Made by a program: the position numbers and the translations under genes. A stretch of DNA of 64,000 bases from Azospirillum sp. TSO35-2 (GTDB taxonomy: Bacteria > Pseudomonadota > Alphaproteobacteria > Azospirillales > Azospirillaceae): positions 233,888 through 297,887 of the forward strand of contig NZ_LGRA01000013.1 in assembly GCF_003116095.1 (NCBI RefSeq), in the 5' to 3' direction. The notes below the pieces were generated by a model. It had not been told where the DNA came from, searched no databases, and saw only the letters and a list, made by a program, of their open reading frames with translations. Each line of letters starts with the position of its first letter. Position 1 is the stretch's first letter. Positions 16,316-24,745 of the stretch are shown here, piece after piece.

Positions 16316-16332
16316 GCGGGCGTCACGCCCGC
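16316..16332. other. Perfect 7-bp hairpin in the clpV upstream region
   Basis: GCGGGCG-TCA-CGCCCGC is a perfect stem with a three-base loop inside the 179-bp gap (16275-16453) between clpV and the methyltransferase gene upstream. No T-run follows on either strand, so it is not an ordinary terminator. Its sequence nearly repeats the hairpin core after clpV at 13532-13547. The rest of the gap is comparatively AT-rich (around 16388-16405) and may hold a promoter for clpV, but I see no confident -35/-10 or -24/-12 pair. Confidence 0.6.
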
Positions 16333-16453
16333 AAGATCCGTCCGGCACGGCAATTCGTCCCCTGGCTGCAAGACGAACTGTGGCCAAGCCATTTTGAAAA
16401 ATCCACCATGATGCTTCGCCCTGGCCGCCGCCTCTGCCATGAACTTTCCCGCA

Positions 16454-17536
16454 TCATGCCCGCAACATGATCAAATGCGTCCTGTATTGCATCAAAGCGC
16501 GGTCATGCATGCGGACCGTCCAGGGAACATCCATCGGCTCAACCACGACGCGCAGCCGTTCGACCGATTGCGGGTGGGCGCCCGGGGTCAGCAGGCGGGC
16601 CAGCACCGCCTCGCAGCGGCCGGCGTCGTCGCCGCGTTGCGAATGGCCGCCCAGCCACGCCTCGACCGGCGTCGCCTGGGTCGCCCAGTCGAAGGGCGTC
16701 GCCAGCACCGCGCCGCCACCGTCCGCCACCGCGCCGTCGATCGCCCGCAGCAGGGCCGGCGGCGACGCCACGCAGTCCAGCACGTTCATCGCCGTCACCA
16801 GCGCGAAGCCGCGCGGGGCGAAGGGCGGGTACAGCGCGTCGCCGATCCAGAAATCCACCCGCTCCGCCGCGGCGAAGCGCGCCTCGACCCGGCGGCGGTC
16901 ATAGGCGATGCCGGACCGGCGCAGCGGGTAGACCGCCTCCCCCTGCTCCAGCACGCGGCGGGCCAGCGCCAGCAGCGGCCAATGCAGGTCGAGCCCGAGC
17001 ACGAGGCCGTCGCCGCGCTCCGCCACTTCGAAGCTGGTCCGCCCGGCGGCGCAGCCGAGGTCGAGCACCGGCCCGGCCGGCAGCGCCGCCATCCCGCCGA
17101 GGGCGTCAAGCGCGGTGGCGAGACAGCGCAGGACCGACCCGGCCGCCGCCGCCTCGCCGCCCGGCTGGCGGTCGAGGTCACCGTAATGATCCCAGCCGTA
17201 GCTCGACAGATGCTGGCGCGTGACGTTGAAGGCGCTGTCGGGGCCCAGCGCGTCGCCCAGCACCCCTTCCATCGTCGGCGGAATGTCCGTCCGCGCCGTC
17301 AGCAGCGGACCGTTGACCGCCATCCAGCCGCGCAGGTCGGGCACCAGGATCGGGGCGCCATCAATGATCGGGTATTCCATGGCGCAGCCGGGATCGCCGC
17401 AGACCAGCGTTCCCCAGCGCACCGACGACGCCGTCGCCTCCTCCACCACGCCCAGCCCCAGCGGCACGGCGGTACCGCGTGTGGCGAGGCAGCGCGGGCA
17501 GACCGGGCGCAGCCGCTCGAAATGGCTGAGGCGCAT
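16454..17536 (-). CDS. Zinc-ribbon SAM-dependent methyltransferase in the T6SS operon (360 aa)
   Basis: The N-terminus has CPRCL and CGDPGCAMEYPIIDGAPILV, two Cys pairs and the Trm112-like ribbon seen at the front of some methyltransferases. A Rossmann methyltransferase domain follows from about 140: motif I LDLGCAAGRTSFEVAER, a GLDLHWPLLALA acidic strand, and VTAMNVLDCVASPPALLRAI as the motif IV-V region. The C-terminus ends in MHDRALMQYRTHLIML. It lies four bases from the PAAR gene and upstream of clpV, in the slot where effectors or their adaptors often occur. The substrate is unknown; it could modify a T6SS protein or be exported. Start at ATG 17536 opens on the ribbon. Confidence 0.85.
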   Translation of the reverse strand: MRLSHFERLRPVCPRCLATRGTAVPLGLGVVEEATASSVRWGTLVCGDPGCAMEYPIIDGAPILVPDLRGWMAVNGPLLTARTDIPPTMEGVLGDALGPDSAFNVTRQHLSSYGWDHYGDLDRQPGGEAAAAGSVLRCLATALDALGGMAALPAGPVLDLGCAAGRTSFEVAERGDGLVLGLDLHWPLLALARRVLEQGEAVYPLRRSGIAYDRRRVEARFAAAERVDFWIGDALYPPFAPRGFALVTAMNVLDCVASPPALLRAIDGAVADGGGAVLATPFDWATQATPVEAWLGGHSQRGDDAGRCEAVLARLLTPGAHPQSVERLRVVVEPMDVPWTVRMHDRALMQYRTHLIMLRA

Positions 17537-17540
17537 GCGC

Positions 17541-17924
17541 TCAGCCGCCGATGATGACGGTGGGGCAGCCGGGCGGCAGCACCTTGCCGACCGGGCCGGG
17601 AATCGGGGCGACGCAGCTGGTGTGGGCGGTCATGTCGTTGATCCGCGCGGCCGGAAGGTTGTTGATCAGCACGGTGGTCGAACCCTGGGCGATCATGCCC
17701 GGCCCGGCGGGGACGCAACCCGGCAGCATGCAGGGCGCCGAGATGTCGGTCAGGCGCGCGGCCGGCATCGTGCCGATCAGCACGGTCGGGCTGCCCAGCA
17801 TGATCGCCAGCGGCATGCCGGGATGCGGCACCGGCGTCGGCACCGGGGCCGGCGGGTGGATCGGCGCGTGGCAGTGCGGCGTGTCCTGCAAGATCAGGTC
17901 GCCAAGGCGGGCGGCGGGCGGCAT
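17541..17924 (-). CDS. PAAR-domain spike-tip protein (127 aa)
   Basis: PAAR proteins sharpen the VgrG spike and bind effectors. Visible features are the opening MPPAARLGDLILQ, a His/Pro-rich loop, and two PAAR-type repeats, GSPTVLIGTMPAARLTD and GSTTVLINNLPAARINDMTA, ending in GCPTVIIGG. There is no C-terminal toxin extension. The start is the ATG at 17924; a longer reading from 18068 overlaps the next gene and is shadow. The neighbouring methyltransferase (four bases downstream) and MORN-like gene (17 bases upstream) are likely partners. Confidence 0.92.
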   Translation of the reverse strand: MPPAARLGDLILQDTPHCHAPIHPPAPVPTPVPHPGMPLAIMLGSPTVLIGTMPAARLTDISAPCMLPGCVPAGPGMIAQGSTTVLINNLPAARINDMTAHTSCVAPIPGPVGKVLPPGCPTVIIGG

Positions 17925-17941
17925 GGGGTGTCTCCGGCCGG

Positions 17942-18253
17942 TCAGAACAACGAGTCGGCGGACGCCACCGGCGCACCGATCGTGGCGGGCGGGATCACGA
18001 CCGGGCGGCCGTCGCGGAACAGCGTTTCCGCAACCACCGTCTCGCCATCCTCCGCGAAGAAGATGCACGTCCCTTCCAGCATCCCGTTCGCCACCCCGAC
18101 CCGCGCCAGCAGCCGCCCCGACGGGCTGCGCTTTTCCACCAGGACGGGTGTGACGCGGACCGGAGGAACCGGACCGGCGTCGGCGCCGTCGCTGCAGGGG
18201 ATGAGGCTGGGCGCGTCAGGAGGCATCGCGATGGGGGTTCCGGACGGGGTCAT
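17942..18253 (-). CDS. Small MORN-like protein, first gene of the minus-strand T6SS operon (103 aa)
   Basis: After a Pro-rich N-terminus the protein has GRLLARVGVANGMLEGT and FAEDGETVVAETLFRDGRPV, which fits the MORN/YwqK-like pattern (G-x-L ... N-G-x-x-x-G ... Y/F-x-x-D-G ... F-x-x-G). No signal peptide. It precedes the PAAR gene and faces tssA across the divergent region. Small MORN-like proteins are often found beside toxins or in PAAR clusters, so an immunity or adaptor role is possible but unproven. The family assignment rests on one repeat unit only. Confidence 0.65.
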   Translation of the reverse strand: MTPSGTPIAMPPDAPSLIPCSDGADAGPVPPVRVTPVLVEKRSPSGRLLARVGVANGMLEGTCIFFAEDGETVVAETLFRDGRPVVIPPATIGAPVASADSLF

Positions 18254-18505
18254 GCCGATGTTGGACCCGCAGCATCCATCCGCAATTTCGATTCGTCAAG
18301 CGCCGAGGGGTAAATCAAACGCCCGATTGTTACGCAGTTGCAATATTCCCTATGGCCGTAGCCCCCTGGACGAATAGCCTTGTCGAACCCGTGGAAGTAA
18401 CGCTATCAATTCGCCGGTGCGGGAGCTTGGCACCCGATGGGATGCGAACCGCCGGACTGCCCCCAGACTTCCCTCATATGACCATGAAAAGGGTGCTTTC
18501 CTTAC
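18254..18505. promoter_or_regulatory. Divergent regulatory region between the two T6SS operons
   Basis: This 252-bp gap must contain the promoters for both T6SS halves because the flanking genes diverge. It is noticeably more AT-rich than the surroundings around 18285-18360. A TTGACG hexamer on the minus strand (about 18292-18297) is a possible -35 for the minus operon, but the matching -10 (GATGCT) is poor. TTGGCAC near 18424 resembles a sigma-54 -24 element, but the GC that should follow is three bases too far away. No operator was identified. Confidence 0.5.
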
Positions 18506-19636
18506 ATGCCGACACCTCAGCTTTTCGACATTGAGGGATTGCTGCAACCGGTCGGGGAGGACGCCGAAACCGGAATCGACCTGCGCGAGAACGCCTCGGC
18601 CGACTACTACACGGTCAAGGATGCCCGCAGCGCCGCACGCGCCGCCGAACGGTCGATGGATGTGGAGGACGACGCCGGCGGCCTGCTGCCGGAATGGCGC
18701 ACCATCCTCGACGTCTGCCCGACGATCCTGCGCACCCAGGCCAAGGACCTGGAGGTCACCGCCTGGTTCATCGAGGCATTGCTGCGGGCCCAGGGCTTCG
18801 CCGGCCTGCGCGACGGCTTCACCCTGGCGCGCGGCCTGGTCGAACGCTACTGGGACACGCTGTACCCCGCCCCGGACGAGGATGGCATCGCCACCCGCGT
18901 CGGCCCGCTGGCCGGCCTGAACGGCGAGTCGGCCGACGGCACGCTGATCCAGCCGATCCGCAAGGTGCCGCTGACGCTGGGCGACATGACCTACGCGCTC
19001 TGGCACTACGAGCAGGCGATCGAGCTGTCGAAGATCACCGACGAGGCGCGCAAACAGGCGCGCATCGACAACGGCGCGGTGACCTGGGAACAGTTCGAGC
19101 AGAGCGTGCGCGAGACGCCGGCGGCGGACTTCAAGACGCTGGTCGAGGACATCCAGGGCGCCAGCGACGCGTTCGAGGCGCTGGGCAAGGCCCTGTACGA
19201 CAAGGCGGGCCATGACGCGCCGCCCGCCGGCAACATCCGCACCGTGCTGAACGCGGCGCTGGACGCGGTGAACTACGCCGCGCGCGACCGTCTGGCGACG
19301 CTGGCCGGCGACGAACCGGCGGCCGACCAACCCGCGGCGGCCGAGCCGGCGGCGGGCGGCGGCGCACCGGCCGCGGCGACGGCCAAGTCCCAGGTCAGCG
19401 GCGCTGTGACATCGCGCGAGGACGCCTTCAAGGTCCTCTTGCAGGTTGCCGATTTCTTCCGCAAGACGGAACCTCATTCCCCCATCTCCTACACGCTGGA
19501 GGAGGTGGTCCGCCGCGGCCGCATGCCGCTGCAGGAGCTTTTGCAGGAACTCATCACCGACGAGGAAACGCGGCGGCAGTTCTTCATCGCCTCCGGCGCG
19601 AAGGCGCCGCCGCCGGCCGAGCAATCCGGGTATTGA
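18506..19636 (+). CDS. tssA: T6SS cap/assembly protein TssA (376 aa)
   Basis: TssA primes tube-sheath polymerisation. The ImpA N-terminal domain (about 5-130) is clear: LLQPVGEDAETGIDLREN, then EWRTILDVCPTILRTQAKDL and RGLVERYWDTLYPAPDEDG. A Pro/Ala-rich linker (about 270-300) leads to a C-terminal helical domain with REDAFKVLLQVADFFRKTEP and LEEVVRRGRMPLQELLQELI. It is the first gene of the plus-strand operon, downstream of the 252-bp divergent region. Stop is at 19636, 44 bases before tssB. Confidence 0.95.
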   Translation: MPTPQLFDIEGLLQPVGEDAETGIDLRENASADYYTVKDARSAARAAERSMDVEDDAGGLLPEWRTILDVCPTILRTQAKDLEVTAWFIEALLRAQGFAGLRDGFTLARGLVERYWDTLYPAPDEDGIATRVGPLAGLNGESADGTLIQPIRKVPLTLGDMTYALWHYEQAIELSKITDEARKQARIDNGAVTWEQFEQSVRETPAADFKTLVEDIQGASDAFEALGKALYDKAGHDAPPAGNIRTVLNAALDAVNYAARDRLATLAGDEPAADQPAAAEPAAGGGAPAAATAKSQVSGAVTSREDAFKVLLQVADFFRKTEPHSPISYTLEEVVRRGRMPLQELLQELITDEETRRQFFIASGAKAPPPAEQSGY

Positions 19637-19680
19637 CGATCACCGCCTATCATAGGGCGTGAGCAGGGAGGTTCGATCAC

Positions 19681-20190
19681 ATGGCGAGTATCCACCAGAA
19701 GCTGGATCGCGTGCGCAAGCCCCGCGTCCACATCACCTACGACGTCGAGACCGAAGGCGCGACGGTGGTCAAGGAATTGCCCTTCGTCGTCGGTGTGCTC
19801 GGCGACTTCTCGGGCGATCCGACCGAGCCGCTGAAGCCGATGAAGGACCGCAAGTTCATCCAGGTCGACCGCGACAACTTCAACGACGTCATGGCCCGCA
19901 TGACCCCGGGCCTGAAGCTGAAGGTGGACAACACGCTGGCCGACGACGGCACCCAGCTGTCGGTCGACCTCGCCTTCAAGTCGATGGAGGATTTCGAGCC
20001 GGGCCGCGTCGTCCAGCAGGTCGAGCCGCTGCGCAAGCTGCTGGAGACCCGCAACCAGCTCCGCGACCTGCTGAGCAAGGCCGACCGCTCGGAAGAGCTG
20101 GAGGGCCTGCTGGAGCGCGTGCTGCAGAACACCGACGAGCTGCAGGCGCTGAACGGCGAGCTCGGCACCGACGAAAAGAAGGAAGGTTGA
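19681..20190 (+). CDS. tssB: T6SS sheath small subunit TssB/VipA (169 aa)
   Basis: TssB pairs with TssC to form the contractile sheath. The protein starts [20 protein letters not shown] and contains [39 protein letters not shown] and the [16 protein letters not shown] block that are diagnostic. The C-terminal helix ([20 protein letters not shown]) is the usual ClpV/TssC interaction segment. A GGGAGG ribosome site precedes the ATG. The next gene, tssC, starts five bases after the stop. Confidence 0.97.
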   Translation: MASIHQKLDRVRKPRVHITYDVETEGATVVKELPFVVGVLGDFSGDPTEPLKPMKDRKFIQVDRDNFNDVMARMTPGLKLKVDNTLADDGTQLSVDLAFKSMEDFEPGRVVQQVEPLRKLLETRNQLRDLLSKADRSEELEGLLERVLQNTDELQALNGELGTDEKKEG

Positions 20191-20194
20191 TCCC

Positions 20195-21688
20195 ATGAGC
20201 GACGCTCAGAGCCAGGGCGCAGCCGCCGCCGGCGCGGTCACCGAGGGCACCGGCCTGTCGATCCTCGACCAGGCCATCGCCGCCACCAAGCAGACCGAGC
20301 CGGACCGCGCGCAGGAGCTGCTGCGCACCCTGACCCAGGAAGCGCTGGCCGGCACGGTCACCTTCAACAAGAACCTGGGCCAGACGATCAACAAGGCGAT
20401 CGCCGCGATCGACGCCAAGATCAGCAAGCAGCTCAACGCCATCATGCACCACGAGAAGTTCCAGAAGCTGGAAGGCTCGTGGCGCGGCCTGAACTATCTG
20501 GTCTCGAACTCGGAAACCGGCTCGACGCTCAAGATCCGCGTCATGAACTGCGGCAAGAAGGAGCTGTACAAGGACATCTCCAAGGCCGTCGAGTTCGACC
20601 AGAGCAACCTGTTCAAGAAGATCTACGAGAACGAGTTCGGCATCGCCGGCGGCGAGCCGTACGGCGCCCTGATCGGCGACTACGAGTTCACCAACCACCC
20701 CGACGACATGGAGCTGCTGTCCGGCGTGTCGAACGTCGCGGCGGCCGCCTTCGCGCCCTTCATCTCGGCCGCCAGCCCGAAGCTGTTCGGCTTCGAGGAC
20801 ATGACCGAGCTGTCGAAGCCGCGCGACCTGGAGAAGATCTTCGACAGCGTCGAGTACACCAAGTGGCGCAGCTTCCGTGAGAGCGACGACAGCCGCTTCG
20901 TCACGCTGACCATGCCGCGCGTGCTGGCCCGCCTGCCCTACGGCGCCAACACCAAGCCGATCGAGGAGTTCGAGTACGAGGAGGCCCCGTTCGACGGCGG
21001 CGTCGCCCGTCCGATGCACCACAACGACTATTGCTGGATGAACGCGGCCTACGCGATGGGCCAGCGCCTGACCAACGCCTTCTCGCAGTATGGCTGGTGC
21101 ACCGCCATCCGCGGCGCCGAGGGCGGCGGCAAGGTCGAGAACCTGCCCTTCCACACCTTCACCTCGGACGATGGCGACAGCGACGCCAAGTGCCCGACCG
21201 AGATCGGCATCACCGACCGCCGCGAGGCGGAACTGTCGAAGCTCGGCTTCCTGCCGCTCTGCCATTACAAGAACCAGGACTACGCCGTCTTCTTCGGCGC
21301 CCAGACCACGCAGAAGCCCAAGAAGTACGACCGGCCGGAGGCGACCGCGAACGCCGCGATCTCCGCCCGCCTGCCCTACATCATGGCGACCTCGCGCTTC
21401 GCCCATTACCTGAAGATCATGGGCCGCGACAAGATCGGCTCCTTCATGGAGGCGAGCGACTGCGAGGCGTGGCTGAACCGCTGGATCCTGAACTACGTCA
21501 ACGGCAACGCCGACGCCGGCCAGGAGATGAAGGCGAAGTACCCGCTGGCGGAAGCCAAGGTGCAGGTGAAGGAGATCCCGGGCAAGCCCGGCTCCTACAA
21601 CGCCGTCGCCTGGATGCGCCCGTGGCTGCAGATGGAGGAGCTGACCACCTCCATGCGCATGGTCGCCCGCATCCCGCAGGCCGGCTGA
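20195..21688 (+). CDS. tssC: T6SS sheath large subunit TssC/VipB (497 aa)
   Basis: Full-length TssC with [76 protein letters not shown] and the C-terminal [20 protein letters not shown] motif of the family. Together with TssB it builds the sheath around Hcp. Codon use is very even, as expected for a highly expressed gene. A second, divergent tssC copy follows seven bases later. Confidence 0.97.
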   Translation: MSDAQSQGAAAAGAVTEGTGLSILDQAIAATKQTEPDRAQELLRTLTQEALAGTVTFNKNLGQTINKAIAAIDAKISKQLNAIMHHEKFQKLEGSWRGLNYLVSNSETGSTLKIRVMNCGKKELYKDISKAVEFDQSNLFKKIYENEFGIAGGEPYGALIGDYEFTNHPDDMELLSGVSNVAAAAFAPFISAASPKLFGFEDMTELSKPRDLEKIFDSVEYTKWRSFRESDDSRFVTLTMPRVLARLPYGANTKPIEEFEYEEAPFDGGVARPMHHNDYCWMNAAYAMGQRLTNAFSQYGWCTAIRGAEGGGKVENLPFHTFTSDDGDSDAKCPTEIGITDRREAELSKLGFLPLCHYKNQDYAVFFGAQTTQKPKKYDRPEATANAAISARLPYIMATSRFAHYLKIMGRDKIGSFMEASDCEAWLNRWILNYVNGNADAGQEMKAKYPLAEAKVQVKEIPGKPGSYNAVAWMRPWLQMEELTTSMRMVARIPQAG

Positions 21689-21695
21689 CAACGGC

Positions 21696-23246
21696 ATGGG
21701 CGAGGCTGCGGTCGAACGTCCTGGCGACGACGCGGAGGCGACGGTCATCGAACGGCCGTTGCGCCTGCGGGCAGTCGACATGGCGCTCGGCCGCGCCGAC
21801 CCGGCCCTGCTCGACGCCTTCCTGGCGGCGGGCGATGCCGGCGCGGCCCTGCGGCTGTGGTTCGGCCTGACCCTGCCGGTCTACGACAGCCTGGACCGGC
21901 TGCGCGCCGCGCTCGACCGCGACATCGCGGCGATCGACGCGCTGCTGTCCGACCAGGTCAACGCCATCCTGCACCACAAGCGCTTCCAGGCGCTGGAAGC
22001 CTCGTGGCGCGGGGTGCGCACCCTGGTCAAACAGGCGGAGGCGGCGGAGTCCGTCGCGCTGCGCCTGCTGAACGTGACGTGGCCGGAGATCTGCCGCGAC
22101 CAGGAACGCGCGATCGAGTTCGACCAGAGCCAGCTCTTCAACAAGATCTACAGCGACGAGTTCGGCATGCCCGGCGGCCGTCCCTTCGGCGTGCTGCTGT
22201 GCGACTACGCCGTCCAGCACCGCCCGGGCAAGGAGCGGCCGACCGACGACGTGTCCGGCCTGAAGGGGCTGGCGCAGGTCGCCGCCGCCGCCTTCGCCCC
22301 GGCCATCGTCGGCGCGGCGCCGGAGCTGTTCGGGCTGGAGACCTTCCACGAGCTGGGCCTGCCGCTCGACCTGAAATCGGTGCTGCGCCAGACCGAATAC
22401 CAGCGCTGGCAGCGCTTCCAGGAGACGGAGGATTCGCGCTTCGTCGGGGTGGCGCTGCCGCGCGTGCTGATGCGCGCGCCCTACGGCGACGACCCGCAGG
22501 CCCGCCACGGCTTCCGCTTCCGCGAGGAGTCGCTGGACAGCGGCGGCGGCATGCGGCTGGAGGATCATTGCTGGGGCAACGCGGTCTACGCCTTCGGCAC
22601 CGTGCTGATCCGCTCCTTCATGCAGCATGGCTGGTTCGCCGACATCCGCGGCGCCCAGCGCGACGTCGTCGGCGGCGGGCTGGTGACCGAGCTGGTGGTG
22701 CCGGACTTCGCCACCGACGCCAGCCGGGTCGCGCAGAAATTCTCGGTCGAGGTCTCGATCTCCGACCAGCTGGAGCGCGACCTCGACGATCTGGGATTCA
22801 TCCCGGTCAGCCGCTGCAAGGACACGCCCTATCTGGTCTTCTACGGCAACCAGTCGGTCCAGCGGACCTCGCAATACACCAACAGCGCCGCGACCGCCAA
22901 CGCCCGGCTGTCGTCAATGCTGCGCTACATGTTCTGCGTCGCCCGCTTCGCCCATTTCCTGAAGGTGATGGTGCGCGACCGCGTCGGCTCCTTCGTCACG
23001 CCGGAGGAGTGCGAGCGCGACCTGCAGAGCTGGCTGCACGGCTATTGCCTGGGCAACGACGACGCCAGCCTCGACCAGAAGGCGCGCTATCCCCTGCGCG
23101 AGGGCAACATCCAGGTCCGCGCCATCCCGGGCAAGCCCGGCAACTATCAATGCGTCATCCATCTTCGGCCGCACTTCCAGCTCGATCAGGTCTTCTCGAC
23201 CTTCAAGCTGGTGACCGAACTCGCACAAACCGGCGGCGCCGCCTGA
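21696..23246 (+). CDS. Second TssC-family sheath protein, ImpD-like (516 aa)
   Basis: Paralogue of the preceding TssC over its whole length: LEASWRGVRTLVKQAEAAES, AIEFDQSQLFNKIYSDEFGM, DSRFVGVALPRVLMRAPYGD, MQHGWFADIRGAQRDVVGGG and REGNIQVRAIPGKPGNYQCV all align with it. It differs at the N-terminus, which carries ERPGDDAEATVIERPLRLRA and an extra ~40 residues. Such duplicated large-sheath genes (ImpC/ImpD type) are known in alphaproteobacterial and related T6SS loci. It probably forms a minor or terminal part of the sheath, for instance near the baseplate; that is inference. No pairing second TssB is present. Confidence 0.9.
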   Translation: MGEAAVERPGDDAEATVIERPLRLRAVDMALGRADPALLDAFLAAGDAGAALRLWFGLTLPVYDSLDRLRAALDRDIAAIDALLSDQVNAILHHKRFQALEASWRGVRTLVKQAEAAESVALRLLNVTWPEICRDQERAIEFDQSQLFNKIYSDEFGMPGGRPFGVLLCDYAVQHRPGKERPTDDVSGLKGLAQVAAAAFAPAIVGAAPELFGLETFHELGLPLDLKSVLRQTEYQRWQRFQETEDSRFVGVALPRVLMRAPYGDDPQARHGFRFREESLDSGGGMRLEDHCWGNAVYAFGTVLIRSFMQHGWFADIRGAQRDVVGGGLVTELVVPDFATDASRVAQKFSVEVSISDQLERDLDDLGFIPVSRCKDTPYLVFYGNQSVQRTSQYTNSAATANARLSSMLRYMFCVARFAHFLKVMVRDRVGSFVTPEECERDLQSWLHGYCLGNDDASLDQKARYPLREGNIQVRAIPGKPGNYQCVIHLRPHFQLDQVFSTFKLVTELAQTGGAA

Positions 23247-23298
23247 CCCGGTCAGGACGCGTCCGGCCGGCGGCTCGACCCAGGGGGAGACATCCACG

Positions 23299-24102
23299 AT
23301 GAGCGAAACCGCAGCCCAGCTCTTCCAGGCGGGCCGCCTCGACGAGGCGATCACCACGCTGAACGGCGAGATCCGGAAGAACCCGACCGACCACGACCGT
23401 CGCGTCTTCCTGGCCGAACTGCTGTGCTTCGCCGGCAACCTGGAGCGCGCCGACCTCCAGCTCGACACGCTGGGCACCCAGGAACCGCAGATCGCGGTGA
23501 CGATGGCGCTGTTCCGCCAGCTCGTCCGCGCCGACCAGGCCCGGCGCCAGCTGTTCGCCGACGGCCGGGTGCCGGAGTTCATCGACCTGCCGCCCGACCA
23601 TCTGCGCCTGCATCTGGAGGCGCTGGTCGCGCTGCGCGCCGGCGACGGCGCCGGGGCGGTCGCCACGCTGGCCCGGGCGGAGGAGCTGCGCCCGCCGGTG
23701 TCCGGCACGCATGACGGCACCGCCTTCGACGATTTCCGCGACCTGGACGACGTGACCGGCGGCTTCTTCGAGGTCTACACCAGCACCGGCAAGTATTTCT
23801 GGATCGCCACCGAAACGGTGGAGTCGGTCGAGTTCCGCGCCCCGCAGCGCCCGCGCGACCTGCTGTGGCGCCCGGCCCACATGGTGGTGCGCGGCGGTCC
23901 CGACGGCGAGGTCTACCTGCCGACGCTCTACGGCGGCGCCCCGGCCGACGCCGACGCCGCGCTGAAGCTCGGCCGCGCGACGGAGTGGTCGGACGCCGCC
24001 GACGCCCCGGTGCGCGGCATCGGCCAGCGCTGCTTCCTGGTCGGCGAGGAGAGCGTGCCGATCCTGCAGCTCGGCACGCTGGAGTTCACCGGGGCGGTGT
24101 GA
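23299..24102 (+). CDS. tagJ: T6SS accessory protein TagJ/ImpE (267 aa)
   Basis: The N-terminus AAQLFQAGRLDEAITTLNGE and LAELLCFAGNLERADLQLDT is the TPR-like ImpE/SciE domain; the C-terminal half has FRDLDDVTGGFFEVYTSTGK, RPRDLLWRPAHMVVRGGPDG, GEVYLPTLYGG and RGIGQRCFLVGEES. TagJ binds TssB and supports ClpV-driven sheath recycling in other bacteria. The gene is 52 bases after the second tssC and is followed by a repeat-filled gap before tssE. Confidence 0.93.
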   Translation: MSETAAQLFQAGRLDEAITTLNGEIRKNPTDHDRRVFLAELLCFAGNLERADLQLDTLGTQEPQIAVTMALFRQLVRADQARRQLFADGRVPEFIDLPPDHLRLHLEALVALRAGDGAGAVATLARAEELRPPVSGTHDGTAFDDFRDLDDVTGGFFEVYTSTGKYFWIATETVESVEFRAPQRPRDLLWRPAHMVVRGGPDGEVYLPTLYGGAPADADAALKLGRATEWSDAADAPVRGIGQRCFLVGEESVPILQLGTLEFTGAV

Positions 24103-24120
24103 GGACGCGCTTGCCCGCGG

Positions 24121-24243
24121 CCCCCTCCCCATCCCTCCCCCTCTTCGAGGGAGAGGGGGCAGGAGCTTTGCGGCGTGAACTGAATCGCTGAGCGGCGGCA
24201 GTCCCCTCTCCCGCCAAAGGCGGGGGAGGGTTAGGGAGGGGGC
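24121..24243. repeat. GC-rich dispersed palindromic repeat, copy B
   Basis: Occupies most of the 166-bp gap between tagJ and tssE. It begins CCCCCTCCCCATCCCTCCCC, contains CCCTCTTCGAGGG and CTCCCGCCAAAGGCGGGGGA hairpins, and ends GGGGGAGGGTTAGGGAGGG, so its ends are inverted complements. The same layout as the copy at 12861-12964, but in a gap that lies on the opposite-strand operon. Confidence 0.75.
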
Positions 24244-24268
24244 CGAGAGGTCACGCATAGGAAACCCC

Positions 24269-24745
24269 ATGGATCACGCCCAGTCCATCACCCTGTCGGT
24301 CCTCGACCGTCTGCTCGACGACACGCCGGAGCACGTGGCGCCGCGGCCGCACACGGTGGCGGACCTGCGGGCGGCGATCCGGCGCGACCTGGAAAACCTG
24401 CTGAACACCCGGCGGCGGGTGGTCGGCTGGCCCGACGACCTGACGGAGCTGGCGGACTCGATCCTCGGCTACGGCTGCCACGACCTGCTGGTGGAGAACG
24501 TCGCCACCGAAGCCCGCCGGCGCGAGGTGGTGGCGCAGATCGAGATCGCCATCCGGCGCTGGGAACCGCGCTTCGCCCGGCTGTCGGTGGTGATGACCGA
24601 CAACAGCGACCCCGCCGACCGCACCCTGCGCTTCCGGATCGAGGCGCTGATCCACGCCGACCCGGCGCCCGAACCGATGGTGTTCGATTCGGTGGTCGAC
24701 CCGACCTCCAACATGGTCACCGTGACGAGCAAGACCCGTGGCTGA
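24269..24745 (+). CDS. tssE: T6SS baseplate wedge protein TssE, gp25-like (158 aa)
   Basis: TssE is the lysozyme-like (inactive) gp25 homologue in the baseplate. Diagnostic parts are LSVLDRLLDDTP, AAIRRDLENLLNTRRRVVGW, the SILGYGCHDL turn and RREVVAQIEIAIRRWEPRFA with the conserved Glu-Arg-Phe-type core. The C-terminus overlaps tssF, which starts at a GTG eight bases before the tssE stop, indicating translational coupling. Normal length. Confidence 0.95.
   Translation: MDHAQSITLSVLDRLLDDTPEHVAPRPHTVADLRAAIRRDLENLLNTRRRVVGWPDDLTELADSILGYGCHDLLVENVATEARRREVVAQIEIAIRRWEPRFARLSVVMTDNSDPADRTLRFRIEALIHADPAPEPMVFDSVVDPTSNMVTVTSKTRG

Noticed and set aside
16380-16420. Sigma-54 promoter upstream of clpV on the minus strand (TGGC ... 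TTGC)
   Set aside because: The two parts are eleven bases apart where seven are needed.
18420-18445. Sigma-54-like promoter before tssA
   Set aside because: TTGGCAC matches a -24 element, but the next GC lies three bases beyond the fixed spacing, so it does not qualify.
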